Assembly (NCBI GenBank): GCA_963281155.1
Contig: CAUJLY010000006.1
Span: 10,726,001 to 10,790,000, forward strand
Reading direction: 5' to 3'
Origin: Rhabditophanes sp. KR3021
Lineage: Eukaryota > Nematoda > Chromadorea > Rhabditida > Alloionematidae
DNA length: 64,000 nucleotides
Positions 14,101-26,450 of the stretch are shown here, one piece after another. Position numbers and translations under genes: made by a program. The notes beneath the pieces were generated by a model. That model was not told the origin of the DNA and made no database searches. It saw only the letters and a program-made list of their open reading frames with translations. The number at the start of each line of letters is the position of its first letter. Position 1 is the first letter of the stretch.

Positions 14101-15201
14101 AGTGGGTTCGACTGTTAGCGGATGAGGATGGTATAATGGATGAGATGGGAATATTGGCGGAAGCTGTACAATTTCCTCGGCAATGACATATGGCTGGAGC
14201 ATTAGGGTCATAATTTTGGCTTTTCAATAACAATTCCACGATATCTTTTTGTTTATGTGCTACAGCCATGTGCAAGGTATTCATCAAAGCACAACTCGGT
14301 TTGCCACTAGAATGAGTTGACAATGTACTAGAGGCATTGGACCTTCTGGGAGTAGTTCGGTGGCGGGATGCTAAATCTGTCAACGTATTTGTGCTTCCAA
14401 TTGAGGGAGAGGATGAAAGTGCCTTGGATTGATGTGATACCAAAAGACGATCCACCAAACTGGCGTCATCTAAATGTATGGCCTGTAAATAAAGATACAC
14501 TTCAATAAGTTGTGAACACACCAACGGATGACGGCATAATAAATAATATATTAATTGAATAATGACAAAGAATAGCAATAGTGGGTATTTAATTAAATTT
14601 AAATTAATTAAGCCAATTAAATGAAACAAAAAGTACCATCAAATAGAGGAAATATTTATTTCGTTACTTACCTCAAGCATCATTTCAGATAAATTTTGAC
14701 ACACTGATGGTTTTCTTTCATCTCGTAACATTCTAGGAACAGCAGTGAAAGTAAAAGAACGACCTGTATCAGTTGGTGTGCCAACCAAAGATGAGCACTC
14801 GCTACTTTCGCCAGTATATCGTCGCCCTTCAAAGACATTTAAAATATAAGAAAATATATAAAAATATGTATAGGGTGTACTTTGAAATAATCAGAAGATT
14901 ATAACATCATTGTTGATAGTAAAAATAAGAATTAGAAAAGGAAATGTGTGCGATAACATAATAATAAGATGCACCTATGTAAAGTTTGTCTTACAAAAAG
15001 GATCTATGTCTTTTAGCTTACTAAAATAAATATGGACTATATGTTACCTGATTTTCCCGATAAACCTGATTGTTGTCGTTGTAACCGTTGCCGCAACCTC
15101 TTGGCATTGCTCATCGAAGTTTCATGATTGGATAATTCTGTCGAGTATCCGAATGTATATTTATCAGTGTTTTCCATCGATGATTCCCGAGTTGCTGTCA
15201 T
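2130..15201 (-). CDS. plc-1: giant ANK-FERM-RasGEF-PLC protein (phospholipase C epsilon with long N-terminus), nine exons
   Basis: Predicted exons: 15201..15048, 14826..14672, 14482..13133, 13088..12576, 12528..10192, 9341..8813, 8360..8232, 8187..2546, 2258..2130. All junction phases agree (1,0,0,0,0,1,1,0), giving 3645 aa. Domain order: three ankyrin repeats (about 170-335), a helical, possibly ARM-like region with long Ser-rich linkers (about 400-1500), a talin-like FERM F3 (about 1595-1700), CDC25 RasGEF (about 1770-2010), EF-like, PLC-X (about 2630-2760), PLC-Y (about 2940-3100), C2, RA1, RA2. PLC epsilon hydrolyses PIP2 and is driven by Ras and Rap GTPases. The ATG at 15201 lies 5 nt after a TTTCCAG acceptor that could be a splice-leader site. 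The C-terminal half is certain. The weakest link is the exon 5 donor (GAA|GTTCTA), so two separate genes remain possible. Confidence 0.72.
2546..8187 (-). other. exon 8 of the PLC epsilon gene: RasGEF, PLC-X/Y, C2, RA
   Basis: One uninterrupted 5642-nt exon. RasGEF: LSATEYQLFYTIQPIDYVRY through the block around QCRLIPFFGIFLRDLYAI. PLC-X: both catalytic histidines are present in INSSHNTYLKGHQ and IYHGHTFTSKI, with the Ca-binding ELDCWDG. The X-Y linker is acidic and serine-rich (autoinhibitory in the family). PLC-Y: RTYPGAMRIDSSNFSP and WAHGFQMVALNFQT. C2 and two RA domains follow, and the last 42 residues come from exon 9. A very large exon is striking beside the short introns elsewhere. Confidence 0.93.
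8813..9341 (-). other. exon 6 of the PLC epsilon gene: talin-like FERM F2/F3 module
   Basis: Encodes residues 1504-1679. The run NAKKLAAYGCKVFQVKE, then KTVRLLCLSCSVLCLLDGQT, TLQQWRV and LLLEFRG has the order of the talin F3 phosphotyrosine-binding-like fold (YGVSFF..VKEK, then LL.x..SV.x.D..TK, then W). The preceding helical part resembles an F2 lobe. The exon ends ATT G|GTATGT in phase 1 and the next exon supplies CT CCG GAT. This continues into PDYTVLKSVSMTLWEIMQ, which would be the C-terminal helix of the F3 lobe and so supports exon joining. Confidence 0.6.
9395..10097 (+). CDS. small gene nested antisense in intron 5 of the PLC gene; possible GIY-YIG-like domain
   Basis: Two plus-strand exons can be read: 9395..9575 (acceptor TTTTTAG, donor AAG|GTAAGT) and 9657..10097 (acceptor TTGAAAG), in phase 0, giving about 207 aa so far. 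The first exon has no in-frame ATG, so a 5' exon or different start is missing; a short exon from ATG 9401 spliced past the TAG near 9480 is one option. The C-terminal part, EIGYIGETYN..RQLEH, then AQNVEAILISAL with a following N and G, resembles the YIG, R..H and glutamate-helix layout of GIY-YIG nucleases (as in LEM-3/ANKLE1), but the GIY strand is not obvious. The function call is tentative; the coding call is better. Confidence 0.42.
13133..14482 (-). other. exon 3 of the PLC epsilon gene: ankyrin repeats
   Basis: Encodes residues 104-553. Ankyrin signatures are clear: NTLHMAVAHKQKDIVELLL, then TPLGVAVRAQSSEMIAIL followed by YGADVNLADEDGNTPLMLAV, and a third, degenerate unit. A Cys-rich insert separates repeats 1 and 2. 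The acceptor is TATTTACAG|GCC and the donor AAG|GTACCA. An upstream hydrophobic stretch in the same frame is intron, not a transmembrane segment, because exon 2 ends GAG|GTAAGT in matching phase. Confidence 0.7.
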
Positions 15202-16751
15202 TACGACTGGAAAGGATAAAGTGAATATGATAAAAGGACAACAGAAGGAATAATTAAATGTGCATCGTTTGTAATAATTATTAAAAGGCGATATTATCAC
15301 GAAAAAAATGGGCTTGGCTGTCGTTATCATCCATTAAATTAATCTGGTCATTGATATAATAATAAGTCTAAATTAAAAGTTAATAAAAAAAAGTTTATCT
15401 TTGATAAGAGTCGCTTGTTGTAGGGAAATGATGGTCGCAGAAAGTGTCTCACAATACAAGCTATCACAATATGAACAACACAATATGAACTATAACAATA
15501 AGAAGTATGACAATTTGAGCAGCATTTTTTAATGTACCACAATTACTATATTAATCTACCAGAACACTTACCCACCCTTATTGCCTTTTAATTAAAGGAG
15601 GTAAAAATGAATTAGAAGGGTATCATTAAAAACAATCCATCAATTTTAAGTGAAGACAACAAGACAATACTTAAGAATAGTTAAAATTGAACGGGATCTG
15701 TTTATGAACAAGATGTGCATATTATTTATTTAATTTATTAGTGCATACACTACTTTCGAAACCAATTGTAGAAGATAAAATTTAAAAAATGAGAAAATAT
15801 GAAATGATAGTTTGTTCTTAGAAAACTTTTTGCTCTATATCATTTGCATTTTGCCCTTTTTATTGTAGGAGCGACTGAATACATAAATGTATTACAACAA
15901 TATATGGATGTATATGAAGAATATGAAGAAATTTGGTGGTACGAAATGTTAAATACCAAACATAAATACACACACCCCACATAACCATGATTACAAAATA
16001 GTTGGAAGGAGATGCGCGTTCCTGAAAAAATTTAATCTTATGTTTTAGTTTATGTATTTGAAGCTTAATTTTATGAAGGTACTAAAAATGATAGATGAGG
16101 ATAAAAAATGGTATAACAGAATGTTTGCTCATTGAAACGTCAAAATTAAGATGAATGAAGAATGTGAAATGGTGTATGTGAATGTATAATGATTTAAGAA
16201 GATGAAAGCAATATTAATTTATGTAATATATTGTTAATATGTGATGTAAATGCCTTTTGAGTGCATGAAATGTTGAATGAAGGATTATCCTTTTTTAGCA
16301 GACACTCCTGACAATTCTTAAGGTGTGATGGATGGCAAAGATTAAAAGATTTTTTAGGAGTCAGTTACAATACACGTGGATTGAATTTTTATAAAGGAAG
16401 TGCAAGATATCCAAGAATTGTACTTTTTGTATATTTATCTATTTCATTATCAGTACAAAGCTAACAGTCAGCAGTTTATGTATTGAGAAGATGACGTTGT
16501 TAGTAGGTATAAATTGAGTGATAAATGAAGTGATGTTATCAAAACAAAATAATGTGTGCCAAAGATTAGAAGGTATTTAATTTCAACAAATTTGTAACTC
16601 ACTTAAGAAAGGATTCTGGAAAATTAAAGCAAAGGTAATAAAAAGATAATAAATAATGTACCAATAAAAATGAATATGTTCGGAAAAATAAGGTAGAAAA
16701 GGGATGAAAAAATTAATATGTCAATAATAGTAATCTCGTAAATGTAATAAA

Positions 16752-16862
16752 TAAAATGAATGGGATAATTCATTATAATTCGAGTACATAAAATGAATGA
16801 GATAATTTATTATAATTCGAGTACATAAAATAAATGAGATAATTTATTGTAATTATTGTACA
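16752..16862. repeat. tandem repeat, 37 bp x 3
   Basis: Three head-to-tail copies start at 16752, 16789 and 16826. Each begins TAAAAT(G/A)AATG(G/A)GATAAT and ends near GTACA. Copies 1 and 2 differ at two positions; copy 3 is more diverged. Confidence 0.85.
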
Positions 16863-19800
16863 TAAAAATGAATATGAAAAGTAATTGATATGTAAAATGA
16901 GGTATTCAACATTAAAAAGTGACTTTGAATGAATTGAAAATTTGAATGAAATTCTACTTTATATTAGAATTGAAATGCATAATGCAATTCCTTAAGTCAA
17001 GCTTACACATTAGCGTCATCTAATTATCCAGATTAAATTATTAAATGCCATGATGTTTGAAAAAGAATGTGATACCTGGATGGATGTAGGGAATAAATAT
17101 TGAAAGTCAAGTGTATGTTTGGTGTATAGTATAAAATAAAAGGATATTTTGTAAATCAAGAATTTGTATAAGCTGTATAAGTTTAAGGGAAGAGCAACTA
17201 CACTTATCATTACCATATATTAACAAATTGGAATAGATAACGTGTGTGTATATATTGAGATGAAGATATTATTAATGTGAAACCTTTTTTAAAAAGGCAA
17301 AATAAAGTGATATGACAGGAAGTATGAAGAAACGGATATAAAAGATTTATCCAATGCAAATAAAATATATGTTACCAATGTGATAGTAAAATCATGGATT
17401 ATATTAGCCTCCTCCAGTTTGAAAAAAAGACACTTTTGTTATTTTGATAAGTGAAAATGTAATATTTTTATGAAAATAAACTCAACTAAGTATTTGTTTT
17501 TTGTGGCAATAAAGCGGTATTTGTGATTATGAAGAATAAGACTATTTATATGAAACGAGATATGACCAAGACTTTATCAAGACTTAAAAAAGACTGTAAA
17601 TGGCAATTTTGGCAACTTTTGGTAACAGTAAAGTTTGTTTTTTCACTTAAATCCGATTAAAAAATATTCGAAAGACATTCCGTTTTTCTATTTTTATACT
17701 TTAACGTTATTTAGTCTAGAAATAATTAATTTTTGCTCTGTCCACCCTAAATTTAATTATGAAGTTTAATTTCATTTGTGGGCTATCTAAGTTATTCAAT
17801 TTTGAAGCTATTTAATTTTGAAGTCATTAATTTTATATGGTCAAAGACTCTAACTAAATAAGATATTTTTTCAAACCCACACTCTATAGAGATGTATCAT
17901 AATACTAGTATCATGCAGATGTATCTTAAACATGTAATTTAGTGATGCGCAAAAAAGAATTAACCTTTTTAAAGATTTTGCCTGATTAAAAAGAAGCTCA
18001 TTTGATGGATATGGTGTTTCAAGTAGTAGTAATAAAGTGTTAGCATTTAATTATATCTTAGGACTTTGCTAAACAATATATACAACAGTTAATATACAGT
18101 TGCTGTAATACATTTACTAATACAAATGATGTAATATAGTTGATGTGTGGGTTCTTTTTGAAACATTCAAACTACCTCAAAAAGTACAGGCACTTTAAAT
18201 TGCATTAAATTTATAGGCAAAAGATCTATCGAATTTAGGGCATTTTATCAATTATCAGTTCTATCAAATTTATCAAATTACAATTTTGGTAACGAATAGT
18301 CCATCTGTGGCACATTACATGAATAATCCGTGAAAAATGTATGAAGAATAGATGGAAAGATTATTTTATCATGGGTGAATAAATAGATGTAAGAAGAAGT
18401 AACATTAACTTTTAAATAAACTATTTTTTAATAATGTATTAGCATTAAAGTATCGCTAACAATCTCGAGAATAGATGGATGCGATCATCAAACGTAAATA
18501 GAATTGAACCCTTTAATAACTGCTGTGGTATATTTAATATAAAAATAGCTTTATTGCATTTACTACAATTGCTATCTTTATTATGTTTATTTTGGTACAT
18601 TAAAGTAGATTCATTACACAGGTCTAAAAAAGTTTTACTAATCAAGTTTTGATTTATTAAGAGAATATACCAAAATGCATGTGAATAAAATGACGTTATG
18701 TAATTTTGCATAGATTGGTAGATTATTTGAGTTTAAAGTTGATGAAAACATTGTTAATAGATTTGTGAATCATAATTTTTTGATACACAACCCTCTCTTT
18801 TGTTTGATATAATTTTACATGATTTTGATATAAATTTGTTTTGAAGCTGGCTCCAAAGAATGTAAAAATAAATTTTTAATTGAATTCGACACAAACTTAT
18901 TTACATTATTTAAACGCTTAATATGTAGTTGAATTTTTTCAGTTGTATTAATATAATTTGTTTTGGGTTATGTAAGTATTTACTTTTGATATTCCTTGCC
19001 ATCAGAAACGTAATAATTAAAAGATGGCTTTGAAGAGGAATGTTTACATCCCAAAAAACATATAAACATACGAATATATGAATAAACAAATAATTGATGT
19101 TGTGGTGTTTAAAGGGAGATAATTTATAAATATGCTATTTGAAGCAATTTTTGTATTCAATGTTAATTTGAGTAACAAGATCATTGACTTTATAAGCTTT
19201 GATTACTTTCTTGATGTAATTGGCTGTTTTTTGTTTATTAAAATAATGTTTTGTAGAGTGTATTGATAGGGTAGTTTAATCCAGTTAGTATTGCTAATTA
19301 ATAAATATGAGAAACTGTTTTTTAAAGTCTATTTCAAACAAACACATATGCTATTCATTTATTTTATCCATATCTGAAATGCTAATTATACACAATTTTT
19401 TGTAAAAACGTATTATAAGTATAAATATTTTGACTGCAAAGTCTCTGATATCAAAGATTATTTCTCCACTATAGTTTCAATTAATTAGTCAATCAATCCC
19501 CTCTTTAGTAACTACAATTAGACACTAATTTTGAGTATCAAAAAGATGCATAGGATTCTTTATTTCATTAACAAATTGTAAAGGTTAATAATAAATTAAG
19601 AATGTTTTGACACTAATAATAACACTTTTTAATGTTATATTGAAGTGTTTTTATATTTGTTTGTGGAAAACACTCTATTTTATTGATAAGAATGTATGAA
19701 TTAAATATATCTATTTGCTTCAACTCTCGGATTTTACAAAAAATATGGAAATATGTGAGTTATGATAATTGAGGTGTAGTAAGTAATATATTTATGTATT

Positions 19801-20044
19801 TAGTTAAAACTCATAATTATCTTATGTTTGTCATGTATGTTTCTGAAAGTTTTGTCGTAATTTTGCTTTAAACAAATATTCTAGCCTAAGAATAAGTGAA
19901 TATAAGTCATTTTTGATTTTACCTCATATATCTTTGTGGTAGGAAGTCTTTGAGAGTTGAAGTTTTTACCTTTCATCAAACACAATTTTATGCAATCATT
20001 GAAGTGGTTGAATGTGTTACTGGGTGGTTTTTTATTCTAGAAAA

Positions 20045-20080
20045 ATGTCTGTACTCACATTAAGACAAGAGCAACTAAAT
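20045..20080 (+). other. possible alternative first coding exon of the SLC22 gene
   Basis: ATG TCT GTA CTC ACA TTA AGA CAA GAG CAA CTA AAT is followed directly by a good donor, GTAAGTATTT. Phase 0 would fit exon 2 of the transporter (20675), giving a different 12-residue N-terminus. This rests on splice-site quality and phase only. Confidence 0.25.
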
Positions 20081-20545
20081 GTAAGTATTTAAATATAATA
20101 GTACATTCTTATTCTTTATTCAAAAAGAGATAAATTAGTTGGTGTAATAAATATATTTTTTATTCATCAATCTATCATTCTTAATTATTACAAATAAAAA
20201 AATAACTAAACAGCCGTGTTAGCGCATCTCGAAATAATAACTAACATAAAGACTTTTTGTAGGGTGTGATGAAGCTTTGAAGCCATTTACTTTGTGATGA
20301 AGCTTTTTAGTGTTTGTAAAAGTTGTTCAATATGTTTAAAAAAACTAATGCCTTCATTAAATAGGAATTATGAGTTATTAATGAAACTTTTATTAGACAA
20401 ATCTTTGCGTCATTTAATTAAATTTGAAGTACTTCACTTTATTTTTTAATTTTCTAATCCTATTAACAATAAATTCATTTTAGTTTAAATTGTATATAGA
20501 CATATTTGTAAATAAATTTTATATTGTTCCCTTTGATTTTCTAAA

Positions 20546-23168
20546 ATGAATACTCCAAATATGGGTCCATTACCTTTATTTGATAAGAAAGTGCTTGAAT
20601 GCGAACAAATATGCTTCATAAGAGTAAGTTTGCTTCCAACAAACAAACCATAATATATGAACGTTCTTTTTCAGAGTGAGACAGATTTAATAAATTTGAA
20701 GAATGTAGATTCTTGCCAAATTGAATTTTCAATACCCTCACAACAAGCAGGACAAACGGGGTTGATGTACAGCTCACCTGATTTGCGATGTTCATCAGAA
20801 CTTGAAACACAAAATCATCCCCAACACCACACTTTATCTGAATTACCTGAACACGAAGAAGTTAACGTGTTCGATTCAGACTTCAGTGTATACTCATATT
20901 CAGATAAAAAGAAATTCTTCCCCGAATACTTCAAAGATCAAAGTGAGTATGAAATTAATAAACAACACGAAAAAATCCAAAGAAGATACTCATATAAAGC
21001 AGAATCGAAAGACGCAACAGTTACAGATATAGATTTTGAAGGAATCCTTAACTTGATTGGAGGCTTAAATACATGGCAAATAATAATATTTGTACTGTTA
21101 GCAGTTCATCAAATTCCACATGCAATGTTTAATTTAGGTGTCATTTACATGATGTATCAACCTGATCATTGGTGTCAAACAAATAATATAACAAAGCAAC
21201 ACTTGGAAGTAATTAATTTTGAGTTGGGTGATGGTTGGACTTGGAATAAAATAATGTCTTCAGGCGTTTTGTTTCCCCTAGTATGTTTAGGGTGTTGTTG
21301 TGCATTAAATATATTTAATTAATTTTTTAGCTTCAAAATGATCACATGCGTGGTATAAAGCATGACCAGTGTCATTATTATGAAAGGGATCCTTATATCT
21401 TATCAAATTTGTTAAGTAACAATTTTTCCGAGTCAGAATTAAGAAACGTAATAACTAAGAACAAATCTGTCATTTTGAAAGATTGCAAACAATGGAACTA
21501 TGACAAAAGTATTATGAGGGAAACAATTGTAACCAAGTACAATAAAGTTTGTGATGGGCAATCTACCAAAGCTTACGTTCATTTATCATATTCATTAGGA
21601 TGTGTGGTTGGATGTTTGTTGGGTGGTTTTTTATCTGACCGGTAACAAATAAATTATTTTGATTTTTAATTAATTTATATTTTAGATTCGGGAGAAAAGT
21701 TATATTGTTTTCATTTGCTATTTTGGCAACTTTATTCGCAGTCTTGTTACCTAGTACGGTTGATTTTATTTCCTTTTTAATTATACGCTTTTGTCTAGCC
21801 GTTTGCAACGAAGCATCAAGTGTTGGAGGATATGTTTTATGCATGGAATTGTCTGGTATCAAATATAGATCAATGATGGGAATTTTATTGCAAATTCCAT
21901 CGGCAATTGGCTACCTTTTATTAGCTTTTTTGGGGACATTCAACGCGCTCCTGGCCTACAGTTCACTACTTGACAACAGCTTTACACTCGATCTCATTGG
22001 TATTTATTTATTTTGTTCCTGAAAGTCCCCGTTGGTTAATAGTTTGCGATAAATTTTACGAAGCAGAGCAAATTATTCGAAAGGCATGCAGATATAATAA
22101 AAAATCGCTTCCATCTGGATTGGAATTAGTTCGTCATTCAGAAAAAAGTCAGTGGGTAAAAGATACTGAAAGGCCTACTTTTTTACACTTGTTTCAAAAC
22201 AGATACTTTATAGTAAGAAATGGAATTGTTTTTATGTGTTGGGCAATAACAGGATTACTTTATTATGAAATGGAAATTCAATTAACTCAAATAACATCAT
22301 TAATTAAAGGGGACATTTTTACGAATAATATCATCAGCGGATTACTTGAAATTCCTGTCATTTTTGGATGTCTTATTTTATGTAATTTGACTCGAAGAAC
22401 TTCGCAACTGATAACTTTGTTCGGATCAAGTTTATTTTTGTTATCTTCAATGGTTCTCCTTTTTTATAACCAAACTGAAGGATCGTTTATTCTATTCATT
22501 TTGGGTAAGATGTGCATTGTTGGTGCATTCAATATTTTGTTTGTCTACACATGCGAACTTTACCCGACCGTATTAAGAAGCAGTGCGTTTGGGTTTTTTT
22601 GTATGGCAGGACGGATTGGATCTTTAGTATGTGGATATGTAGTCGCAGTTTTTGATACACACATTCCCATGACAATATTTGTCTGTTTTTGCTTGATAGG
22701 CGGAATTTTAGTAATATTTCTGCCGGAAACAAAAGATCTCCCATTGCCAGAAACTATTTGGGTATGTTTAAAATAAAAATTGTGATGCATAGCTATATGA
22801 ATAAAATATAAGAGAGATATTAAGATGGATATTTATTAAGTTTTTTCGGTTATACATAAATAAACCATTTCCTTGTACTACAATTAATAACAAATTTTAT
22901 TTAGGATGCAATTGAGTTTGATATTACAAACAATAGTTCCAGAAGCAAGGCAAAAAGTAGCGGCCAAAGTATTAAAAAGAACATGAGTTATAAGAGTAAT
23001 AAAAGAAACAAGAATTGTAAAAGCAATAAAAGTCATAAGAACAATACGGATATTATGAGTAATATGAATAATGAGGATAAATGTTCTTCCACCAAAAAGA
23101 ATCTTCTAAACATGGAGTTGTTGGGGGCCACAAAATCGTCACAAGTTCCTTTCCATAGTACTGATTAA
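20546..23168 (+). CDS. SLC22-type organic cation/anion transporter (MFS), one frameshift
   Basis: Exons 20546..20623, 20675..21280, 21331..21641, 21686..22761 and 22905..23168. With one base removed from the T6/G4 run at 21926-21935 all phases fit, giving 777 aa. About 130 polar N-terminal residues precede TM1. Then come a large Cys-containing extracellular loop (KHDQCHYYERD.. and KVCDGQS), SDRFGRKV across an exon junction (the MFS loop 2-3 motif), PESPRWLI after TM6, and PETKDLPLPET with DAIE after TM12. This is the order of SLC22/OCT carriers, which move organic cations or anions across the plasma membrane. The tail is Lys/Asn/Ser-rich. As read, the frame breaks after LLLAFLG. The restored frame continues into the RSW block and PESPRWL, so the protein is whole apart from one base. 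Assembly error and recent mutation are both possible. Confidence 0.8.
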
Positions 23169-25342
23169 ACTGATTACATTGCTTAAAGAATTTAAATTGT
23201 TACGAGTATATAAAGTTATTATTTTTAACTGTGTTTGAAGTTACTTGAAATCATTTTAAGTTCCGTTTATATACTATACGCATTTATCTATATCCTATTT
23301 TTATTGCACTTATATTTTATTAATCTTTTAATCGAGAAATTTTTTCCTCTTAAGAATGAATATTATGTTTATTTTTTGTGGAATTCACGCATATCAATAT
23401 AATCAAAAAGAATCACATAGTATGCAGGAGTATCAAATAGTGTGCGGTTATCCCGTGTCTGAGTTAACTATCTTTCCCCTAGGAACAACATCTTATCACT
23501 TCACTTATGCCTACTGTTTGCTTATCTTAAGTAACAATTCAAAGTTATTGGAAAGTATTGCGTCTTTTAAAGTTGCTAAAAGATTGCTTCGATAATCTTG
23601 AAGTTATATTATGAAATGAGTTTTAATTACGTACTCTTTGCATACTCTTTTTATAGTTTATATAATTGGCATTGTTTTTAGTAGTATAGATAATACAATT
23701 GCTTATTATGCAAAAATCTAATCTATTCAATTGTATCCAATTTCCATGTTGTATTAACAGACACTCTAGAAGAGTATACGAGAGATCAAGCTTATTTAAT
23801 GTAATTTAATGTAATATTAGAAGTGTGCACAGATTCAAACTGAATACATAAATAAATGTCATTTACAAATAGTTTATGAACTGTCACGAATCATTATTTA
23901 AAATGCGTGTTATGTGGATAATATTTAAATTTGTGATAAAACAAATTGTTTCATACCATACATTTATTAACTAAGACATATTAATTTGTACCATGTCATT
24001 TTTCGACATTTTCCCTGTCAAATATCATCATTTAAATATGTTGCTTTGTATGGATCAAATGATGGAACCTTGGTTGGTAGATAAATAGTTTATTAATAAT
24101 GATTACGCCCGCATACAAAATGTTGATATGATGATTGTGATGATATATTGCTCGACTGCATTAAAATAAAGTCGATGTTTGATGAATCATGTAATGATAA
24201 ACAACTAAACTTCTTTTACCCTAATTTGGTATTGTTAACATACAATTATACCAAAAAAGGTATGATAATTTTATGTAAATTAGCCTTTTAGTACCATTTG
24301 CTATATTTATCACTTTCTATTACTTCTATTATTTCTATTTTATTGTGAAATGACAATAAATAGTTAAATGAATGTAGCAACTGTAAGCAATTTTATTATT
24401 GCCATTTAACCATTATATCACTATTATATCATGACTGAGCATAAGCTTTTACATTATTAATAATTTCATCATCACAAGTCTTTTAATATTTCCCAATCAA
24501 AGACAAAACTTGTTTACAAGTTTAAAATGTATTTTATATAGTATTAAGTTACAACTCTACATACATAATTTGAATAATTCGTTGTGTGTAATTTTTTTGA
24601 TTTTCCCACTTTTTATGTTCGAATAACATTTAAAAGTATTAATTTTATTATTGCGAGCATCATTTTATTTAAGGTAAAGACGATTTGCAAAATCAATTTG
24701 ACAACTACTTAAATAACCTATGAAACAGTTATGCGTGAATTTTGTTGTAGATAATTAGAAGACAGTAGCAATTTAATTTGAATTAATTGCACTAATTCTT
24801 ATAGTTTTGTAAATGAAGTTATTTTGGATGATCCTAAAAAATGTGTCATGTATATTTTCGGTTAGTCTAATTCAATTTATTTGTTTGAATAATAGATGAA
24901 TTAAGAAATGCAGTTTGACTAATTTGTAGAATTTTGTTATTAATTTATAAATTTTGTACAAGTTTACAAGTTTAATCAAGGCATGGTAGATACTACAGTC
25001 CTTCCAATTTAGATGGTTTAACCATTACATTCAAGTCAACTTTTACAATTTTAAATTTATTTTCATCTGTTGTATTTAATCAAATTTAAAACCTACGAAC
25101 ACATATCTTTCTTACTCACTTTTTGTTATGTAACAACACAACTTTTGTTTTGACTCAAATTTCTTTGCTATCACGCAAAAATAGTCATTATTGTAAATAT
25201 ATCTCTTACCTCGCGTACATTCTTTAATTTGATGTTAATTTAAGGTATCCAATTTTAAGATTTAAATGAAAAAGATATGTTATTTTATAATATTTTATGT
25301 CACTACTTTAGATTAATTAGTCACACACATTAGAGTGATAAG
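23169..25342. other. intergenic, 2.2 kb
   Basis: AT-rich. The short frame at 23356..23595 has no start context, domain or splice partner and was not accepted. Nothing else seen. Confidence 0.4.
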
Positions 25343-26450
25343 ATGGTTAATGGATGTGCAGATGTGGTCCGTCTATTGTTGAGACAATCATCTCCTCATG
25401 ATCATTTTGACGAGCCATTAAGTAGCGAATACTTGGAAGCTTTTTTAGATTTAGAATGCATTGAAGTTACTCCAGCTGAGGTTAATTTATACCAATTATT
25501 GGACAGCTGCCTTAAAGAATGTGATAGAGTGTTGGAAGACATTTCAGGATACGGAAATGGTGCTCAGCAATTTGTGAAACAAGGAATAATTTGCGTAGAT
25601 GATGATGGCACTCAAATGGAGGTGTTGGAACAAGTCAGTGTGTATATAAGAAAAATCAAAACATATTACGAAATTTCCAACCAACTTACCAACCTCATCC
25701 CGACTTTGTTATGGGAATTGTGTTCAGGACCATTGCCCCCTAACGAGCAATTAAAAAGCATGGCAGCTTTAACTAATCAGTTTGTAAGAATGATCAATTT
25801 CGTTTTGCAATTTGATTCCAAAAAAATGGGAACTCCGGCAATTCAAAATGATCTTAGTTTTTATAGGTAATTAAAGCATTTATCCATACAATTATTCAAT
25901 TAATTTACTGTTTAGAAGGATCATTTCGAGGACTCCTTTTGCTGAAGTTAAGTTGGTAATGAATTTGGAAATGGCAAACAATGTTTGTTTATTTTTAGCT
26001 GCCTCATCTCCAATGTTAACTTCTCTTGTTTCGTCTACAACGAGCTTTGTTTTAAATCATCCAGACCTTCCTCTCATAAACACAACAAATACGTTGGCTT
26101 CAGTGGTTCAGATATGTTATAGGATGGTGTTGCATTTACGTGATGGAAACAACACTGATATTGCCAAACAAAACTTTTATTATGTTTCGTTGGTGGGTGG
26201 ACTTTTATTACATGATCATATTCACGAAGAGGGGGCTTTCAGTAAAAACAGCCACATTAATATCAAGTCAATTCTAAGTTTACTCCACTCAGACCAAATG
26301 GACGAAGAAAAGGTAACGCACTTACCACCTTCATTATTACTTTAATATTTTTGTTTTCAGAGAGTCTTTTTGTTCAATACAATCCGTTATAATAGCAAAC
26401 ATTTGAACGATGATAAGACTCCCAAAAGCATTCGCATGTTGATCTCCTGA
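25343..26450 (+). CDS. cyri-1: CYRI (FAM49) homologue, CYFIP-related Rac1 interactor
   Basis: Exons 25343..25866, 25916..26312 and 26361..26450 (phases 2, 0) give 336 aa, against about 324 in human CYRI-A/B. CYRI binds Rac-GTP and competes with the Scar/WAVE complex, limiting lamellipodia. Recognition rests on QFDSKKMGTPAIQNDLSFYR, which matches the family's MTNPAIQNDFSYYRR block, plus MLTSLVSSTTSFVLNHPDLP and LLLHDHIHEEGAFSK. The Arg pair that contacts Rac1 is retained (R175, R176, split by intron 1). The N-terminus begins MVNG rather than MGN, so the glycine used for N-myristoylation in the family is not at position 2; a different first exon could restore it. The gene is tail-to-tail with cdc-42, 260 bp apart. 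Confidence 0.9.

Larger units (their letters stand above)
15202..20545. other. 5.3 kb gene-poor region
   Basis: AT-rich DNA between the divergently oriented PLC epsilon and SLC22 genes. All frames are short and lack splice-consistent neighbours. It holds one small tandem repeat (16752-16862) and a possible alternative first exon (20045-20080). It may contain the promoters of both genes; no specific site can be named. Confidence 0.4.

Noticed and set aside
14483..14629. Hydrophobic N-terminal stretch before the ankyrin exon
   Set aside because: Intron sequence; exon 2 joins the ankyrin exon directly in phase 0.
15348..15542. Minus-strand Cys/Tyr-rich frame
   Set aside because: Low-complexity composition and no splice link to the PLC gene.
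18445..18711. 88-aa minus-strand frame
   Set aside because: Isolated in a gene desert; no signal peptide, domain or paralogue.
23356..23595. 79-aa plus-strand frame after the transporter
   Set aside because: No supporting context or family.
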